A DNA stretch of 7,502 nt from Dehalococcoidia bacterium (GTDB taxonomy: Bacteria > Chloroflexota > Dehalococcoidia > Dehalococcoidales > Fen-1064). Numbering within the stretch: the stretch's first letter is position 1; each line of letters starts with the position of its first letter. The position numbers were made by a program, and so were the translations under genes. Location: assembly GCA_003153955.1 (NCBI GenBank), contig PMCB01000132.1, positions 33,287 to 40,788 on the forward strand, given 5' to 3'. The notes under the pieces are model-generated. The model was given only the letters and a program-made list of their open reading frames with translations, searched no databases and was not told where the DNA came from. Positions 5,421-7,502 of this stretch are shown here, in pieces.

Positions 5421-6824
5421 ATGGCGGAAGAAGAAAAGAAAAAAGTTAAACGCCCCCTCGGGCATGCCCGTTTAAAACCGGGTAAGTGTATCGCCTGCGG
5501 CGCGCGCTGCCAGAGTGAATGCAAGGTAGATGCCGTCGAGATGAACGATAAGGGCGAACCGGTGATTGATTTAGCGAAATGCACCGGCTGCCGCCGCTGC
5601 ATCCGTATTTGTCCCGCCGAAGCGATCGAAATTTACTTCACGCCGGAAGAACAGAAAATTCTGGATGAACTGGCCAAACAAAAGGAGCCGGAAAAACCGG
5701 CGGCGCCAGTGGTTGAACCCCTCGATGAGGCGCAGGTCAAACTGGCGGCGAAGCTTAAAGAATACAAAGGCGTGTGGGTTTTCGTGGAGCAGAACGGCTG
5801 CGTCCCGGCCGAAGTCTCCTGGGAATTACTCGGAGTCGGCGCCGGATTGGCCAAAACCCGCAATGTGGAACTCTGCACGATAGTTATCGGAAACAATGTC
5901 TCGAATCTCTGTCAGGAGTCGTTTGCATACGGCGCGACCAAAGCCTATTTAATCGATTCTCCGATATTTGCAAATTACCGCACGGAACCTTATCAGAAAG
6001 CAGTCTGTTACCTGATCAATAAATATAAACCGGAGATCGTACTTGTCGGGGCGACCGGTCTGGGCCGGGACCTGGCAGGCGCCGTAGCCACGGAAATGGC
6101 AACCGGTTTGACCGCGGACTGCACGGGCCTGACCATCGACGAAAACGGACTGTTGATGCAAACCCGTCCTGCTTTCGGCGGCAACATCATGGCCACGATT
6201 AAAACGGAACGCACCCGGCCGCAGATGTCCACTGTCCGTCCGCACGTGATGCCGATGCCGCAAAGAGACAATACCTGTAAAGGTCAAGTCGTTACGGAAT
6301 CCCTGCCGCTGGCGGAAAAAGATATCCTGGTGAAAGTGCTGGAAGTCATCGACGACCGCAAGGGCGCGGGTGATATCGATATTGCCGGCGCCGATGTAAT
6401 TGTTTCCGGCGGGCGCGGCATGGCGGGAAAAGAAAACTTTAAAATTTTACAGGCACTGGCCGATGAACTGGGCGGTGCGGTAGGCGGTTCCAGGGCAACC
6501 ATCGAGGCCGGCTGGCTGCCGGTAGAGCGCCAGGTCGGGCAAACCGGAAAGACCGTCCGCCCCAAGATTTATTTTGCCTGCGGCATCAGCGGGGCGATTC
6601 AGCACCTCGTCGGGATGCAGGATTCGGATGTGATTATTGCCATCAACCGCGACCCGAACGCGCCGATTTTCGAAGTGGCGACCTATGGTATCGTGGGCGA
6701 CCTTTTCCAGATAGTGCCGGGGATTACGAATCGTATCCGCGAACTCCGCAATGCCAAACGCAGCACCGCTAATGCCGAAACTATAAGATGCGCACCGGAG
6801 GATAAACCGAATGGAAGCAGTTAG
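5421..6824 (+). CDS. etfA: Electron transfer flavoprotein alpha subunit with N-terminal ferredoxin domain
   Basis: A 467-residue EtfA, longer than the usual 310-340 residues because of an N-terminal two-cluster ferredoxin module (about 15-75). The first cluster has C23, C26, C30 and C34 (CIACGARCQSEC), with three residues between the second and third cysteine. The second is a regular C54, C57, C60, C64-Pro set. A charged, Pro/Ala-rich linker (about 76-105) leads to the Etf alpha/beta domain (about 115-290). The C-terminal FAD domain shows SGGRGMAGKENF (329-340), GGSRATIEAGW (355-365), RQVGQTGKTVRP (370-381), CGISGAIQHL (387-396) and AINRDPNAPIF (407-417), all family hallmarks. Ferredoxin-fused EtfA occurs in caffeyl-CoA reductase and lactate dehydrogenase complexes of acetogens and in other anaerobes. 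The ATG at 5421 is 20 bases after etfB, and the end overlaps the next gene by 14 bases. Confidence 0.97.
   Translation: MAEEEKKKVKRPLGHARLKPGKCIACGARCQSECKVDAVEMNDKGEPVIDLAKCTGCRRCIRICPAEAIEIYFTPEEQKILDELAKQKEPEKPAAPVVEPLDEAQVKLAAKLKEYKGVWVFVEQNGCVPAEVSWELLGVGAGLAKTRNVELCTIVIGNNVSNLCQESFAYGATKAYLIDSPIFANYRTEPYQKAVCYLINKYKPEIVLVGATGLGRDLAGAVATEMATGLTADCTGLTIDENGLLMQTRPAFGGNIMATIKTERTRPQMSTVRPHVMPMPQRDNTCKGQVVTESLPLAEKDILVKVLEVIDDRKGAGDIDIAGADVIVSGGRGMAGKENFKILQALADELGGAVGGSRATIEAGWLPVERQVGQTGKTVRPKIYFACGISGAIQHLVGMQDSDVIIAINRDPNAPIFEVATYGIVGDLFQIVPGITNRIRELRNAKRSTANAETIRCAPEDKPNGSS
6797..6801 (+). promoter_or_regulatory. Ribosome binding site fixing the start of the membrane oxidoreductase
   Basis: GGAGG inside the last codons of etfA lies nine bases before ATG 6811. 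It supports a start that overlaps etfA by 14 bases and implies coupled translation of the two genes. Confidence 0.6.
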
Positions 6825-7502
6825 CGGCGTTTGGGGCTACGTTTTATTCTGGGGCCTGACGGCTTTAGCGGCGGGCATTTTTTTCCAGCGGTTCTGGCAG
6901 CTGACCAAACTGGTTTCACTGGGGCGCGACAGCGACGCGCCGGCCCGGACGATGAAAAAATCGTTCATGGCGATTGTGCACTTTATCATCCAGTCCTGCC
7001 AGTTCAAGAATATCCGCAAACAAGACCGGGCCGGCATCGGGCACCTGTTTATGGCCTGGGGCTTTCTGTTCTTTATCACCTATTATTTCTTCTTTATCAT
7101 AATAGCTTCCGGGTTCGGAATCCCGGCGCTGGAGCATAACGGCGTTTACGTGGTTTACTGCTGGATTATGGATTTTGTGGCGCCGTTCGTGATTATCGGG
7201 GCGGCGTGGGGCCTGATCCGGCGGTTTGTCTTCCATCCCACCCGGCTGCAGGGGCAGCGGACCTGGGAATCGTTATTGATTTTGATTACGGTGCTTTTAC
7301 ACCCGATTACACACATCAATAAAATTGCCACGCAGATTGCGGGCGGGGTGGCGCCGGCCGGGCAGGGCTTGGCCAATCCGCCGCTGAGCGCCTGGGTGGC
7401 CCATCTATATTCGAATATGAGTTATGCCGACATCACCGCCTGGCATACCTTCTGGTTCTGGAGCCATTGGGCTTTCGTGCTGCTGGTGCTGGCGATTATC
7501 GC
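6811..7502 (+). CDS. Membrane Fe-S oxidoreductase of the Etf:quinone (EMO / HdrD-related) type, N-terminal part, cut by window edge
   Basis: The frame is open from ATG 6811 to the right edge, 230 complete codons with no stop, so the gene is incomplete here. It encodes a polytopic membrane domain. Hydrophobic segments lie near residues 8-28, 78-100, 113-135, 154-170 and 212-230. Histidines that could bind haem b include H78 (GHLFMAW), H164 and H168 (LLHPITHI), and H212 and H219 (WHTFWFWSHW). This matches the NarI-like cytochrome-b domain that begins large Fe-S oxidoreductases encoded beside etfBA, described as Etf:menaquinone oxidoreductases (EMO) or FeS oxidoreductase/HdrD-like proteins. In those, the C-terminal half carries [4Fe-4S] motifs and CCG domains, which would lie beyond the window. 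It probably passes electrons between Etf and the quinone pool. An unrelated cytochrome b subunit is the alternative until the rest is seen. Confidence 0.85.
   Translation, partial: MEAVSGVWGYVLFWGLTALAAGIFFQRFWQLTKLVSLGRDSDAPARTMKKSFMAIVHFIIQSCQFKNIRKQDRAGIGHLFMAWGFLFFITYYFFFIIIASGFGIPALEHNGVYVVYCWIMDFVAPFVIIGAAWGLIRRFVFHPTRLQGQRTWESLLILITVLLHPITHINKIATQIAGGVAPAGQGLANPPLSAWVAHLYSNMSYADITAWHTFWFWSHWAFVLLVLAII

Noticed and set aside
5949..6287. Minus-strand frame of 112 codons within etfA
   Set aside because: It is antisense to the well-conserved EtfA core, with no start signal or family motif.
6831..7139. Plus-strand frame of 102 codons after etfA
   Set aside because: It lies in another frame of the membrane oxidoreductase gene that starts at 6811 with a proper ribosome binding site and shows transmembrane segments. 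The 102-codon product is Gly/Pro/Arg-rich and unlike a real protein.

Overview
The window looks like a piece of the chromosome of an anaerobic bacterium. All but one of its genes belong to recognisable families, and the right two thirds are devoted to flavin-based electron transfer. The taxon cannot be fixed from sequence alone. An uncultured Chloroflexota (Dehalococcoidia-like) anaerobe is my weak first guess. It rests on a RemA/DUF370-gmk pair, a guanylate kinase P-loop reading GVGKD, and an Nfn plus Etf plus membrane Fe-S oxidoreductase set. Clostridia or Desulfobacterota-type anaerobes remain possible.

Left part (1-1956). Bases 3-185 hold the possible tail of an unrecognised plus-strand gene, followed by three tightly packed hairpins (174-226). 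Three minus-strand genes follow, in transcription order: remA-like DUF370 regulator (1956-1687), guanylate kinase gmk (1680-1063) and a fumarylacetoacetate hydrolase family enzyme (987-229). remA and gmk are only 6 bases apart. The FAH gene is 75 bases further on and may have its own promoter.

Divergent spacer (1957-2196). It holds a likely minus-strand promoter for remA-gmk, a likely plus-strand promoter for the electron-transfer genes, and between them a bulged 13-bp stem-loop with a competing inner hairpin, plus a small tandem repeat.

Right part (2197-7502), all on the plus strand. nfnA and nfnB encode the two subunits of an NfnAB-type transhydrogenase (NADH-dependent reduced ferredoxin:NADP+ oxidoreductase). 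After a 117-base AT-rich gap come etfB and a ferredoxin-fused etfA. A membrane protein overlaps the end of etfA and runs off the right edge. It resembles the cytochrome-b-like N-terminal part of the Etf:quinone-type Fe-S oxidoreductases (EMO, HdrD-related). By inference, Etf collects electrons from acyl-CoA or similar dehydrogenases and exchanges them with ferredoxin/NADH or with a membrane quinone pool, while NfnAB balances NADH, NADPH and ferredoxin.

The most notable details are a probable ATC start codon for nfnB, an EtfB with a bifurcation-type FAD motif next to a quinone-reductase-type membrane partner, and the two-state hairpin in the divergent spacer. I found no mobile element, CRISPR array, tRNA or rRNA.
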